The position numbers and the translations under genes were made by a program. A DNA stretch of 64,000 nucleotides from Helicoverpa zea (taxonomy: Eukaryota > Arthropoda > Insecta > Lepidoptera > Noctuidae), in contig NC_061470.1 in assembly GCF_022581195.2 (NCBI RefSeq), positions 372,001 to 436,000 on the forward strand, in the 5' to 3' direction. Each line of letters opens with the position of its first letter. The first letter of the stretch is position 1. Under the pieces are notes generated by a model. That model saw only the letters and a list, made by a program, of their open reading frames with translations. It was not told the DNA's origin and ran no database searches. Positions 44,251 to 56,700 of the stretch are shown here, one piece after another.

Positions 44251-47200
44251 TCATCTATCATCACTTGTTTCCTCGTCATCTTCATCTTTTGTTATATGTA
44301 CTGGAATTAATTTAGAAATGTGAAATAGGTTTGACTCTGTTTTCCTGTGTCCTGTATCTATCTCATAAATGGTATTTGATTTTTTTTCTACTATTTTATA
44401 TGGTCCAATTCTCAGTTCATCTAGCTTTTTACGATTAAGTTTATTCCCATTTTCTACATATACCATATCTCCAACTTTAAGTTCTGTATTTTTTCTTTTT
44501 CTGTCATAGAGCTTTTTATTATAGTAGTGTGATTTTAAAGTATTATTAAGCGCTTTTTCCTTATCTTTGATCCAGTCACTATGTATGCATTCTTGGCGTA
44601 GCTCATTTGGTAATAGTGTAGCATCTGTCCCATATAACAAATAGCATGGTGCGTAGCCAGTTATCGAATGATTAGTCTGATTATATTTTTCTACACATTC
44701 ATGTGCAATAGTAGTCCAAGCCTTTTTTCCTCCACTTCCATTTATTCTGCACCTTATCTTGTTTACTAATGTTTGATTGAGTCTTTCATTTAGGCCATTT
44801 GAAAAAGGCGCGTTCACCGCTGTAAATATCATTGTTATTTGCTTGTCACTAAGAACTTTCTTGAATTCTTTTGAATTTATTCCCGGGTATTGGTCGGTGA
44901 GAAGCATTTCAATTTCTTCTGTTTCGGTAACTTTATTTATTAGCTTTATAAAATCATGTGCACTCTGGGTCTTTGATGTTACAATAAATGCGTACCTAGT
45001 GAAGTGGTCTACTAGAAGATGTAAGTATTTCTTGGTTGATCTCGAACCACCAAATCCTCCAATTGTGTCTATTGATACTATTTCAAGAGGTCTTGTCGCC
45101 GGACCTAAATGTGACATCAATCCGTATTTGTTCTGTCCTCTTGTTTTGTTTTTTATGCAGATTTCACAGTTTCTACAGAGATTTTTTATATTCTTTGTTA
45201 AATTCTTTGCTACATACAATGAACTTACAGTCCTTAGCATTTGTCCAACTCCAATGTGACACAAATCCTCGTGTATTTTTTTTATAAGTCTAATACTGAG
45301 TTCTTCTGTTATAATTATTTTTTCTTTGTTTCTTATTTTTTTGTAGTATACATTATGTTTTTCAATTATTTTGTTTTTGTTTCTCTGTATTTCTTCATTT
45401 TTATTCTGATCTATCATAATATCTTCCAAAGTAATCAAGTTAACTATTTTCAATTGATCTTCTATATTTTCTTCTGGTTCCAACACAGGATTTCGACTTA
45501 AACAGTCTGCTTCTAAATTTTCTCTTCCTGGGGAATATTTTATTTTAAAGTCGTATTGTGAGAGGTAATAAGTGAGATCTCCTAGCTCGTCATCTGTTCT
45601 TGCTTTAAAGTTTAAATTCTCCAATGGTTTGTGGTCTGAGTAAACTGTAAATGATTTCCCAATTAACCAGTACTGCCAATATCTCAGGGCTTCTTTGATG
45701 GCCAAACATTCTAAATATATAGCTTTTTTCTTCTTTTGAGCTCCAGTTAGTTTTTTTGAAAAGTAGGCTACTGGTCTTTCTCTACCATCTTTTTGTACCT
45801 GTTTTAAAATTGCTCCAACGCCCTTCAGTGATCCATCGGTATAGATATTAATTGGTAGATCTTGATCAAATATTTCTAGTATTGGTTGCGAACATAAGAG
45901 ACTCTTTATCTTCTCAAATGCTTTTTGGCATTCTTCAGACCAAAAAAAATTCTGATTTTTTCTAAGTAAGTTATGTAGTGGGTCTAGTATGATAGCGCTT
46001 CTTGGTATATATTCATGGTAGAAATTTATTTTTCCTAAAAATTGTCTGACATTCTTTTGTGTTTTTGGTACTGGGAAATCCCTTATTGAAATTAGGTTGT
46101 CCTTCACCGGTTTTATCGAATTTTTTTGAATAATATGTCCCAGGTATTTGATTGAATCTGATGCAAATGTACATTTTGTAAATTTTAATCGGAATCCTTC
46201 TGTTTGAATTGCTTCTAGCAGCTTTTTCAGGTGTTTTATGTGATCTTCAAATGATTTTGAGAATACCAGGATATCGTCGATATAATTCACAGCAAAATCA
46301 GTAAGTTTATATTTTCTAAGTATGTTACTCAATATCCTTTGAAATATTGCTGGTGCTGTCTTCAGTCCGAACGGAAGACACGTCCATTGGAAGTGTCCTT
46401 CTTGTGTTACAAATCCTGTTTTCTTCCGGTCTTCTACTCTTAGAGGTATAGACCAAAAAGCTGAGTTTATGTCTAAACTTGTAAAATAGTTACAATTCCT
46501 AGTCTTTATCATTAGGTCTTCAATTAATGGGAAGGGTTGAGCCTGTGGCACTACTATTTTATTTAAATCTCTAAAGTCTATACATAGTCTCGACTTTTTA
46601 TTTTCTTCCTTCTTAAATGCCAAAGTTACCGGTGCTGCAAATGGACTGTAAGACTCTTCTATAAGCTCATTATCCAATAATTTTGCTATCTGTACTGCTA
46701 TCTCTTCTTTGTCTTTTAAAGTACATCTATATGGTCTTTTGCTGCAGTATTTATCCACTAATAAATCTATTCTTGCTTCATATCCTCGAACTGTTCCTAC
46801 ATCATACTTGTCCTTGGCAAAAACCGATTTATATTGTTGTATTAGTTTATAAATTTCTTCCCTTTTATCTTCTTCTAAATGATTTACTTTTATTTCAAAC
46901 TCCTTTTCTTTAATATGTTCATTAAAATTTATCTCATATTCCTTTTCATATTCTTTACTTTCATTTTTTTCCTTGTATATCTCTTCCTCTTTTTTTATGT
47001 TTTCTTGATGTAAGTATTGTTTTTGAGTTATTTTTAACTCCTCATTTTGTATCAACTCGTATGTCTTTATCATGTCTAATCCTATTAAAAAATCATATTT
47101 GAAATTTGGTTCATCAATGACGTAAACATTCACATTTTCTTCTTTTTCGAAAATTTTTATTTTTAGATTTGTCAAACCGCTGGTCTTCTTCACACCATTA

Positions 47201-47366
47201 ATTGTAATTAAATTTTCTTCATTTGCATTATTTTTCTTGGTTTTTAATTTTAATAATTTGGAGTTAATGAGAGAAACATTCGAACCTGAATCATATACCC
47301 CATATATTTCTAATTTATCATTTATTAGTAGTTTGACTCTTATTAATGGTGTTACTATTAGTTTTT
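44251..47366 (-). CDS. Ty3/gypsy Pol polyprotein (expressed by -1 frameshift)
   Basis: The pol frame is open from the slippery site at 47361-47367 to a stop at 44251, about 1,036 codons. The first ATG is at 47193, but the protease motif D-S-G-S (47281-47292) lies upstream of it, so expression by frameshifting fits better than that ATG. Motifs in order: DSGS protease; reverse transcriptase with LCIDFRDLN, FGLKTAPAIFQ and YIDD (near 46275); RNase H with YTDGS; an integrase HHCC zinc domain (HEDLCH, then CRNCEIC); and a DDE core (SIDT, TDQYPG, then N-E in the NGLNERLNQTL motif). It ends with a basic and then acidic tail. No envelope-like frame follows. No internal stops are seen. Confidence 0.92.
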
Positions 47367-47843
47367 TTGTTCGGTTTCATTTAACTCTGTTTCAATCACT
47401 GAATTATTTACATGCCTTATAGATCTTCTATCGAATTTATCATCATCTTTAATCTTAAACCAGCATGCAGCTTCGGGGTGGTAACGAGTACCTTTATTTA
47501 GCCTTTCGCATGTTTTGCATGGAGCACGTTCCTCAATTTTGTTATTTATCTTTTGATTTTCGAATTTTCTGTAGGCCCCCTTCCTATTTTTATTTACCAA
47601 ATGTTCATACTTTCTCACTTCATTGAATAAGTCTACTGTATCCTTCATTGCTTCTCTATTTATCTTCTCAAGTACAAATCCAGGCAAACCTGCAGCAATT
47701 AGATCCACCAGAGTACCTGTATCTATTGATCGCCTCATGTCCAGTATAAGTTTTTCCTTTTTTATAGCATAGTCCACCAATGAACCATCCTTGTATTTAA
47801 ATAATAGGGCATAAGTCACTTGGTTCCAGCCTTGATTAAATTA
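47358..47843 (-). pseudogene. Gypsy gag, N-terminally truncated
   Basis: About 160 codons remain of what should be a longer Gag. It ends in a single zinc-knuckle-like motif (CKTC...H...C) and a basic/acidic tail, and closes with TAA at 47358-47360. Upstream the same frame meets a stop near 47840, and no capsid N-terminal half follows in any frame that I could read. This suggests deletion at the 5' end. Confidence 0.7.
47361..47367 (-). promoter_or_regulatory. -1 ribosomal frameshift site (A AAA AAC) between gag and pol
   Basis: The minus strand reads CAA AAA AAC TAA in the gag frame. That gives the canonical slippery heptamer directly before the gag stop, and slipping back one base enters the long pol frame. 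I did not identify a downstream pseudoknot. Confidence 0.8.
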
Positions 47844-50775
47844 GTTATAAATATTTATTTAGAGTTGACCAAATGTGGTGAACCTTCGGTATATACCTCG
47901 ACCTCATACATAAAAGGTATTTACGACTTAATTTGTCTAACACTAATATAAAATCTATAAAGTGACTCATGTACCTAAACAATATCCTTTTACATTAATA
48001 ATTTGGAGAACAGTCGTAAAATGAAGATTAGCGTAAATCCCCGCATAGAGGGAAGGTCAGGGTTAGCCAGCTGCGGGAGAAGCTGTCGCTACGGTCAGGG
48101 AGTAGGAAGTATGATCGAGGGTATATTGTGCAATATCTGTAAATTCTCGACAACTTGTTTATTTTTAGGTTCGAGGTTCGATATTATGAGTTTTGTTGTC
48201 ATTGTAGTTATTTTTGACACTTGACAATGATAACGTCTTAGACGATTTTTCTACTTTTCAACACCAGTTAACTTGTTGCTACTTACATGTCTCATGTGAT
48301 GAATTTGTAGTGTCTGCAAAATTCAGCTGCATTCTTCTTCCTCCAATGATGTTAATGCTGCTTCACAGTTTAAATTCTAGAACTTTGTTATTTTTATAGA
48401 ACTACTGCTCGTACCTGGATAAAATATAGCCGAAGTTCAGCGCAGATAGTGTAGATAACAGTAAAATAATTTTACAAAGGGTAATTATAAAACGAACGAT
48501 TAAAAAACCGCGTTGCGACTGATGATGACATACTGTACTAATAACTTGAGCGGTATGAATTTGAGTAAGCGAAAAATTAACTAAACTAACAACGAATATT
48601 GATTAATAATAAAATCCAGAACGAGCTTACAAAAAGTGAATTGTGATAAATCCATTTTCATATATTAAAATTTTATCCGAGCGACTACATTACTAAGTGA
48701 GCGACTGGAAATACAGAGAGGGCAACTTCCATATTAATATAGAATCGATTTTTCTAAGGTTATACATAACGTACTACTAAATAGTTCACTTTGAGCAAAG
48801 TTTTGTAAGCTGCTTTATTAATGATTATTGGTTCCTGATATTCTATTTTAAGATGGCAGAATTTTGAAAACGAATCGCTGCAAAACCGACTCCACGTAGT
48901 CTTGTCTGCCCTACCCCTAGAGCGCAATTCAAAACCGCGTAGGCGCAGAGGGGCGAGGCGGCCTGCGAGCCCAAGCGCAGGTAGTTTTAACTGTCGCCGC
49001 CGCGGATGAGGCTGGCCGGCCAAGCCGGCCAGCAAGCCGAAGCTGCGGTGGTGAGCGTGAAAACCATCTGCGACGATAAGCTCGCATGGGACCGCCAGAG
49101 CCCCGCAGCACCGGAGCCGTGACAGAAGCCATGCTTGCTGCATGTTGCATGTTTTCCATGCTGCATGCCTGCTTACATGCTTCGCTTCAATCCCCTTCCC
49201 TCGCTCCGCTATCCCCCTCTTACCTCTTGATATCTTTATTATATTCCGATTACTATTTACGAAATGTATAGATTTCCTAGGAAATGTGTCTAATGTAATT
49301 TATTTCACAACTTTTTGTATTCGAAACACTTCATTTAAGATAAAATGCCGCTCAGTATAAAAAATACATTTGCCAAATATTGAAAAAAATGCAGGACGTA
49401 ACGTTGACACTCAAACAAATATTAAGTCGCTCAAATATTATGAAGCTGCTCATTTTGTATTTTAAGTAACTCAAATTAATGTTTGTAAGATACTATTCTG
49501 TTGATTTTTCGTCACTTGCAGTCAGTCGCTCACTTAGTAATTATATAACCCAAATTAATTAATTTTGACACTTAAAATTGTAATTTACAGTCACTCGTTT
49601 AATTGCTACCCTTTTACAAATAGGTTCAGTAGTTCCGGAACCAGTTCGATTCAAACAAACAAAGAATCAAATCTTTCCTCTTTATATATTAGTATAGAAT
49701 AATATAATTATACAAACATGTATAATAGTTTCTACTCTCCCTGGCTGTCAAGGCGAAACCAGCAATACATTCTAGATCTTAGTGAACACACACTTCGAGT
49801 GCAACGCGAACCTTTGGCTAATTTCCTTATAACTGCTGTAATGTGTTTGTTATTGACAAACTTGCACAAGTATGACTGACGTGTGTCACCTTCCGTGTGT
49901 TAATTGCTTGTAAAATTATAATTTTCTTTATGGCTACGCTTTTCAAGCCACAGCTACACAATCAAGTAAAATATTTTTTCCGGATAATTTAAGCGATATA
50001 TTTCATTGCAAACACAATCCCACATCTGTGGCATATTCAAGCCTTTTCATTTGCAGTTAGAATTTTGTACGGTAAGTATGCATTTGCATATATAACTTTC
50101 AACAAATCTAATCTACAATGGCATCGGGAATTCTAATAGAAACTCTTCAAAACCCAATTATATCCATTATATTTATATCCGTCCTCCGTGGTGCCGTGTA
50201 ATCGACCCTGATAAAACCAACATTGCTTTTGATCATACGATTGATTTCTTCAACATCTTTTGAATTTTCAAAACCCTTTTACCTGTCACAAATTAACACA
50301 TTACCATGTAGCTGCGAACACTTGCATTAAGTAAATAATGCTTGACCAGCCACAGTGACGTGCGTTACCCCAAACCCATGCGCGCGCGACACTGACATTG
50401 AACCGAGACGATCTGCGCACGCGCAACAATCCGCTACAAACACACAAGGAGTCGCACAAGAGAGTCGTGCATTGGGTCTAACTAAATTTATAATTACTGG
50501 AATTTGTCGAAATATTAGTATCGGAAAATCGCAGTGCAGTGACTTAATGCAAGTGCATTCTTTCGAAATATATCAGAATTTGATAAGAACTGCATAAAGC
50601 ACTCATAGATAAGAGTTTAACTAGTGTTAGTGTGGTAAAGGCTGCCGAAGTCGGTGGGTAATCACGGAACATAATCGAACCTAGTTAAATAAGCAGGAGT
50701 GCGAAGTATCAGACCCTTTGCAGTGGAGGGTAGGGAGTTGACGCTGTTGGTCCCTCGCACACGCATACACACGAC
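47844..50775. other. Intergenic region upstream of NRF-6-like gene 2
   Basis: No gene is seen. It contains an old dispersed repeat split by a roughly 1.15-kb TIR insertion with a GC-rich core (about 48465-49620), then AT-rich DNA. The last few hundred bases should include the promoter and 5' UTR of gene 2; no TATA box stands out. Confidence 0.6.
48465..49620. mobile_element. Probable TIR transposon with GC-rich core
   Basis: The ends are inverse repeats: 'tttacaaagggtaattataa' on the left against 'attgctacccttttacaaat' on the right. Subterminal 'gcgactga'-type motifs occur near both ends. The old 'tagtatagat' repeat continues on each side (48405-48450 and 49620-49696), which supports an insertion. 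The centre (about 48900-49200) is GC-rich and carries a 'catgctgcatg' motif cluster, but no convincing transposase is encoded. Confidence 0.55.
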
Positions 50776-53700
50776 ATGAAGCTGTGGTGGTGCTTGCTGC
50801 TGCTGGCGGCGCAGGCGCAGGCCAGAGATGTCACCGGTATGTAAAACATATAAGTTTTATTGTGACTAATAGACAGTTGCTATTGTGATTCAAGTTTTTC
50901 AGGTTCAAATTAGAATTTTCTGCAGCTTATCTAATCTATGGGCAAAGAGACTTTTTAAAGTGTCAACTAGAAACTGAATGCTTACTTAATACATAGTCGT
51001 ACAGTGAACTCATAAACTTGCAGCGTAGCTTTTGTTATAGACATATGTTTAACTCTTATAAGCAATTGTGGGATGAACACTAGTAAGAGGTGACAAGATA
51101 ATATTGATGTACCTATAGACCTATACATATACAAAAGGTCTCTCTCTATCTTCTGTATTCATGTATATGTGTGTATGTAAATCCCAGTCTACTTCTACAA
51201 ATCAATGTTAATCTTTCACAGCTGATATAAACTTCTCCCTAATTAAAATAAAATTAAAGCTCCATCGTCACATATTAACTACTTTCGCTACAAAACCTGT
51301 AGCCGGCGACATTCAGCCACAATGAAATAACCCTACATATAAAGTGAATAATCGCGACATTGCCGAGATAATACGGCGGAACTTATTTATTCTTTTATAT
51401 TGAATTACGTCAAGTAGCGTAATGTCCCTTATATAAATAACTTTTTTTGGAGTTCCGTAGTCTTGTTACGAAAGCTCCACATTCCCCTAAGACGACCCAC
51501 TGACCTAAAGTAGGCAGTGATTAGATCCGGTTAAACCGACTTCATCATAGTTGGGAAAAAGGCTCGGAGGATGGATGGATGGAGTGATTAGCTGCAGTAG
51601 GTAAGGGTTTTCCAGCTAACAATGGTACCTACAGGGAGAACGAATGATGAGACAGAGTGAATGGTACCTAAAGATAGAAATAAAGCAACATATTTAAGTT
51701 CATCACCAACCTTGTCCGCTGATCCTAATTATATAGTCATCGGAGCAACATGCTTTTCTCTCTGACTGACAATCTCATAAGTAACATTATTTCTTGAACA
51801 ATCACATATGTAAAGCTACGGAACTCCCTGGTCCCACGGAACTCGTATTCGTTCTACTAGGGCCAAGTGCATGTCCTTAACATTCTGGGTGAAGCGTGCA
51901 TTTTCAATACTTTACTTAAATTACATAAACTGTATTACCTTTTGGGGAACAAGGTCGTGAACTTCTTAATGGTAATTCTGTCGGATTAGCTCGACCCTCA
52001 GGTATTTATAACTTGCCTTGTGTTTCTATTTTCAATTTATATCCTTGCCAGATTTTTACGTGTCCGCTTTTGGATAAAGAATTTTTAGTTTAGTCATCAA
52101 AGGCGACTACACGAAGCTGTACTGGATGGTCTAGATGAGGGAGAGTTAGTTGTTGGTTTGTTTTGTTCTTTGTAATTACTAGAGCGATCTGTATAATTAT
52201 TTTACTGTTAGAGATATCCTATTTACCGACAAAGGTTAGATACTTTTTTATCTGGAAGGCGCAATGCTGTTACCGTAGCAAGGGTGAGACCGCTGTCGGA
52301 AATTAGTTCATCTAGATATCGCCAGTATTAGAGCGTAGACTACGTAAATAGGGTATTAGATGAGGTACCTAAAAAAGTCTCTGTCTCTAAAAAGTCTGTT
52401 CTCCGTGTGAGAGGAGGCCTGTGCCCAGCAGTGGGACGATAAAAAAAAAGGCTGTAACAGACCTAAAAAAGGAGTTCCTATCCAAAAACAATGAATTATC
52501 TTAGCCTTAACTTCCCATAAGGATCAATGCAATAAAGTTACATAATCTCCGTTGAAACGTTTCCAAAATGACAAATATGTTAATTTGGCGAGCAGGGTCA
52601 AGAGCGCACTCCAGTAAAGGCGATGTCCTTATAATTAATAAATAGCCTGACACCCACGCCATAATGTCTATTCTTCGCGTCTTCGATTTAGGAAGCTCTG
52701 AAGAGTGGAAAGACAAGTAGGTATAGTAAATAGAAGTTTCCGTTAACAAGCGAGCAACCAATGTTGTTATTACTGCATATGCATCTAGTAATTGGTAATA
52801 AGCTCAGTAACGAGCTGTGCGGAGTTCCGACACCCTCTCTTATCACCTAAGCATTCCTCTAATTGTTTCATTTTCAGTATAGTTTTTGAACGTCATTTGA
52901 AACACTACACTCGAATGAACGGCGGAGCGAATTGGCTGGTATTATTGGGATTTTGAATCCGTGGCACCATGGGTTACATATTATAATCTAATATTTTTGA
53001 TCTACGCGTCAGCATTGACCTGGTTCAACTTTAACTGCTTAGGCAACCACCATGTGCAATAGTTACGATAAGATATATTAACTAACACTAAACTGTTAAT
53101 TAATGAAAGATTTGTTTAACCAGCATTGACAAGGGTTCAAGAAATGATAGCGAAGCATAGTATATTTTTTACAAAGGATAATTTTTGACCAATCTACGAC
53201 GTGCCCGATAATTGTCTTTAGTTAGACCATATACTTAAATTACCTACCAATTAGGTACTTATGTACTTAAAAGTATGTATTTTCGGTACTTTCACCCGGA
53301 ACACCGCGGAAAAGTTCTAGGTAAAGCCTGAATGCCGGAGCTTTTTAAAGACTTTAAAACCACGGATAAAATACCTGTAACTTCAGTCACATAATACCTA
53401 TTAGCAGGTAACACCTAAAATGTTACTAAAAAAGAAACATTAATAGCCCGGGGACCCGCGACCGTGACATGCACTACATATATGTATCTGTTGCCCAGCT
53501 CACCAGTAAAAGTGCACGCCTTCTAGAGTGTTCCCGGCAATGAGTTCACAATACATACAAATATTTTCTGATATCTGAGATCATTAAAAACATAATAGTT
53601 TAGGCATTGCAGAAGTTTATTGCAGGTAGGTACAGTTTTATAAAAGTCATTTTCATATTATGCTGTTACATTTTCGCGTACCTAAATGGTTTTGAAAAAT

Positions 53701-56700
53701 ATTCCATGTCGTTAATAATGTATGCGACTGAGTTTCATTATAACAACAGTTCAGGTCCTACATATCATACAAATGGATCATAAGTAAACAGCACGTGCAA
53801 TTATTTTTTCAGTTCAATTGTGCATTACACACATACCCGCACACACACGCCCACCGTCATACTATTTATCTACCTACCTGTTATCTAGAACCTAAAAGGA
53901 TATTTGGTTGCTTTTTGGGTACCTTCGATCTACTATCTCCAAGATAACAAATTGATGAACTAACAAATAAACATCATGAGAATGAGTCACGCTTACTCGC
54001 GGAAGTGTTAATGCTGTGCATGTCAAAATATCAGCGTCATCAGAATAAGTACAATTTGACATTATTTACATTCTTCATTTCGAAGCAGCCCTTTATTTCA
54101 TTAATCTCACCCAAGTGAGTTGCTCTTGAATATGCATGTCTATCAGAAGGGTGCCTATTACTACTATTAATGTATTTCTTGAAATCGTGTCGTTGCGTGA
54201 CTTGTCGTAGATAATTCCATATATTTTGTGAAATGCTAACAAATGGAAGTAGACCCCAGCAAAGTTTAGAAAAGGCTCGGAAGATAATGATGATTTGTGA
54301 AATGCCTGACTTTTTCTCCCCGCAGACGAGGAGTACGCGCAGTTCCCGCGGCTGTTCCACCTGGACGAGTGGGAGTCATGCCTGGCGCGACCTGGTGGGA
54401 TGTACTGCCTCGGCACCTTCAGCGTGGAGCCGCTCCGGCACCCCAGTCCGCTCTACAATATGCTCCAGGTACGGAAAGCTGGGGTTCACTGCAGTCGCCA
54501 TCGGTAGTCGGCCTTGGAGTCTGTTAATCTATATGACGTGGGGTCTGGTCCTCAACGGCAGCTGGGAGTTGTTTCACAATTTTGGAGACTGGAGCATAGA
54601 ATTTACCCTGCTAAAACGCCTAGTTTTAGTAGGAAACACCCAAATGCGGAAAAAAGCATTTTGGAAATAATAGAAAGGGTCTAGCGTATTATTATACACG
54701 TGCAAGGTTAATTGAATTACTGAGTAATATTCTTGCGGTGACTTTAATTTCTAATTAAGTGGAGTAAAGCAGTGATTTCCGTGTCTTATCACAATTGAAA
54801 TCAATTGACATTTTGTTTCATGTGGTTTCAACATGGTTTCAAGCATTATTATCTTTGACCTATAAATGTCGAGTGACTATTAAGGGCCGTGGAAAATCCT
54901 GAGTCTGAGGGAATAAAGTTGTTGGTTTATCTGAGTTACAATTGTAATTTCTGGGTTAATTAAAACACTAAGTTATAACAAGATCAGTACTTGAACACGC
55001 TGCTGTAAACATGACTTTCTATTTTAAATAGACGATCTTATAACATGACTGTTTGATAGCCTGTGGCGCTAGGGCCTGACATTCAGCTTAATATTTTTTC
55101 TGTTGCATTCAAACATGTACTGAACTTAAATAAAACTACTTTTACGGATTTTATCGCGTTATATTAATATTATTTAATCCCGACGTTTCGGATCCTTTAC
55201 AGCATCCATGGTCACGGGCAGACTAAGGTGTTGGTCGTCTTGATATATTAGTTACAAACAGCTACCCTACATTTTGTTGATTATTATTGACAATCCGATT
55301 CACGCAAAACGAGCTCACTGTATCCATAGGTCGAGCAGTTGTAGGCTTGGATTTTGATTTAATAGTTTCTATGATGGGATTCCAAGCAGGTGGTATGCAC
55401 CAGCCATCTTCTCTATTGAAATTTGGATGTTTTTTAATTTCAATAGCCTCGCGAATCATCCTAGGTAGGAATCGGTTTTCTCTTGCAAGGACTTGTGGTT
55501 TATCAAATCTGATGTAATGCTGGGCCTTGTCTAGTGTGTGTTCACAAACTGCTGACTGTCTGGAACGGCGGTGTTTGACATCGGCGATGTGTTCTTTTAC
55601 GCGGGTCCCTATGCTTCTTTTAGTTTGGCCTATGTAAGAGAGACCACAATCACATTCAAGCTTGTATACACCCGCATCTTGTAGAGGTATGTGACACTTG
55701 ACAGGTGGTAAGAATTGACTGATCTTCTTCAGCGGCTTGAAGTAGGTTTTGATTGAAGCTCGCTTCAAGATGTAGCCAATCTTGTCTGTGACTCCTCTTA
55801 TGTATGGAAGAACAGCAGGTAGACGCTCAACTGTGGCTGGTTTCACGCGGGTTCTGCGACGAGGGCGCGGTACTCGGAGCTTGTTGTCGTGCAGTACTTG
55901 CTTGACATGTTGAAGCTCAGCACCCAGGTGTTGTTCATCGCAGATCCCACGTGCTCTCTGAAACAATGATTTACCAACGGTAGATAACTGTGTTGGGTGG
56001 TGGTGGGACTCACCATGAAGGTATTTGTCTGTATGGGTTTTCTTCCGATACACAGTGTGACTCAAGGTGTTATTAGGGTTACGGATAACCAAAACATCTA
56101 AGAAAGCTAAGGAGTTGTTTGCCTCTGACTCCATAGTGAATTGAATTTTGGGGTTTATGGAGTTAAGATGATTTAAAAATGCTGTGACTTTGTCAGATGG
56201 TAGTATTGTGAAAGTATCATCTACGTACCGCTTGTAGAATTTGGGTGTTACGGGTGCAGATTGCAGGGCTCGCTCCTCAAAATCCTCCATGAAGATATCA
56301 GCAACAATGGGAGATACTGGGGAGCCCATTGCTACACCATCCACTTGCGTGTAGAAGTGATTATTCCACAGTAAATAGCCAGATGTTAGGCAATGTTTTA
56401 ACAGTTCAGCATATTCAGTAGGCATGTTATTCTCTGCTACAAAATGTAGGGTAGCTGTTTGTAACTAATATATCAAGACGACCAACACCTTAGTCTGCCC
56501 GTGACCATGGATGCTGTAAAGGATCCGAAACGTCGGGATTAAATAATATTAATATAACGCGATAAAATCCGTAAAAGTAGTTTTATTTAAATGTCTAATA
56601 TTCGCGTAAGTGTCAGAAATCAATATGTACTGAACTTCTTTAACTTAGGTATTGGCTACTACCTGTTATTACATTAGGACATGGCTCTGATTCGATTTAT

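Larger units (their letters stand above)
43860..47843 (-). mobile_element. Ty3/gypsy LTR retrotransposon, 5'-truncated
   Basis: Minus-strand order: partial gag, then pol (protease, reverse transcriptase, RNase H, integrase), a purine tract (44186-44200) and a probable 3' LTR (43860-44185). The gag frame meets a stop at about 47840, and no 5' LTR matching the right one is seen in the following kilobases. The 5' end therefore appears to have been lost, while pol remains open. Confidence 0.88.

Noticed and set aside
47193..47193. ATG at 47193 taken as the true start of gypsy Pol
   Set aside because: The protease active-site motif lies upstream in the same open frame, which begins at the frameshift site.
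48003..48224. 73-aa frame and neighbouring small frames upstream of gene 2
   Set aside because: They have no homology that I recognise, no splice context, and lie in repeat-rich DNA.
54233..54670. 145-aa plus-strand frame around exon 2 of gene 2
   Set aside because: It reads through both splice sites in a frame different from the spliced protein.
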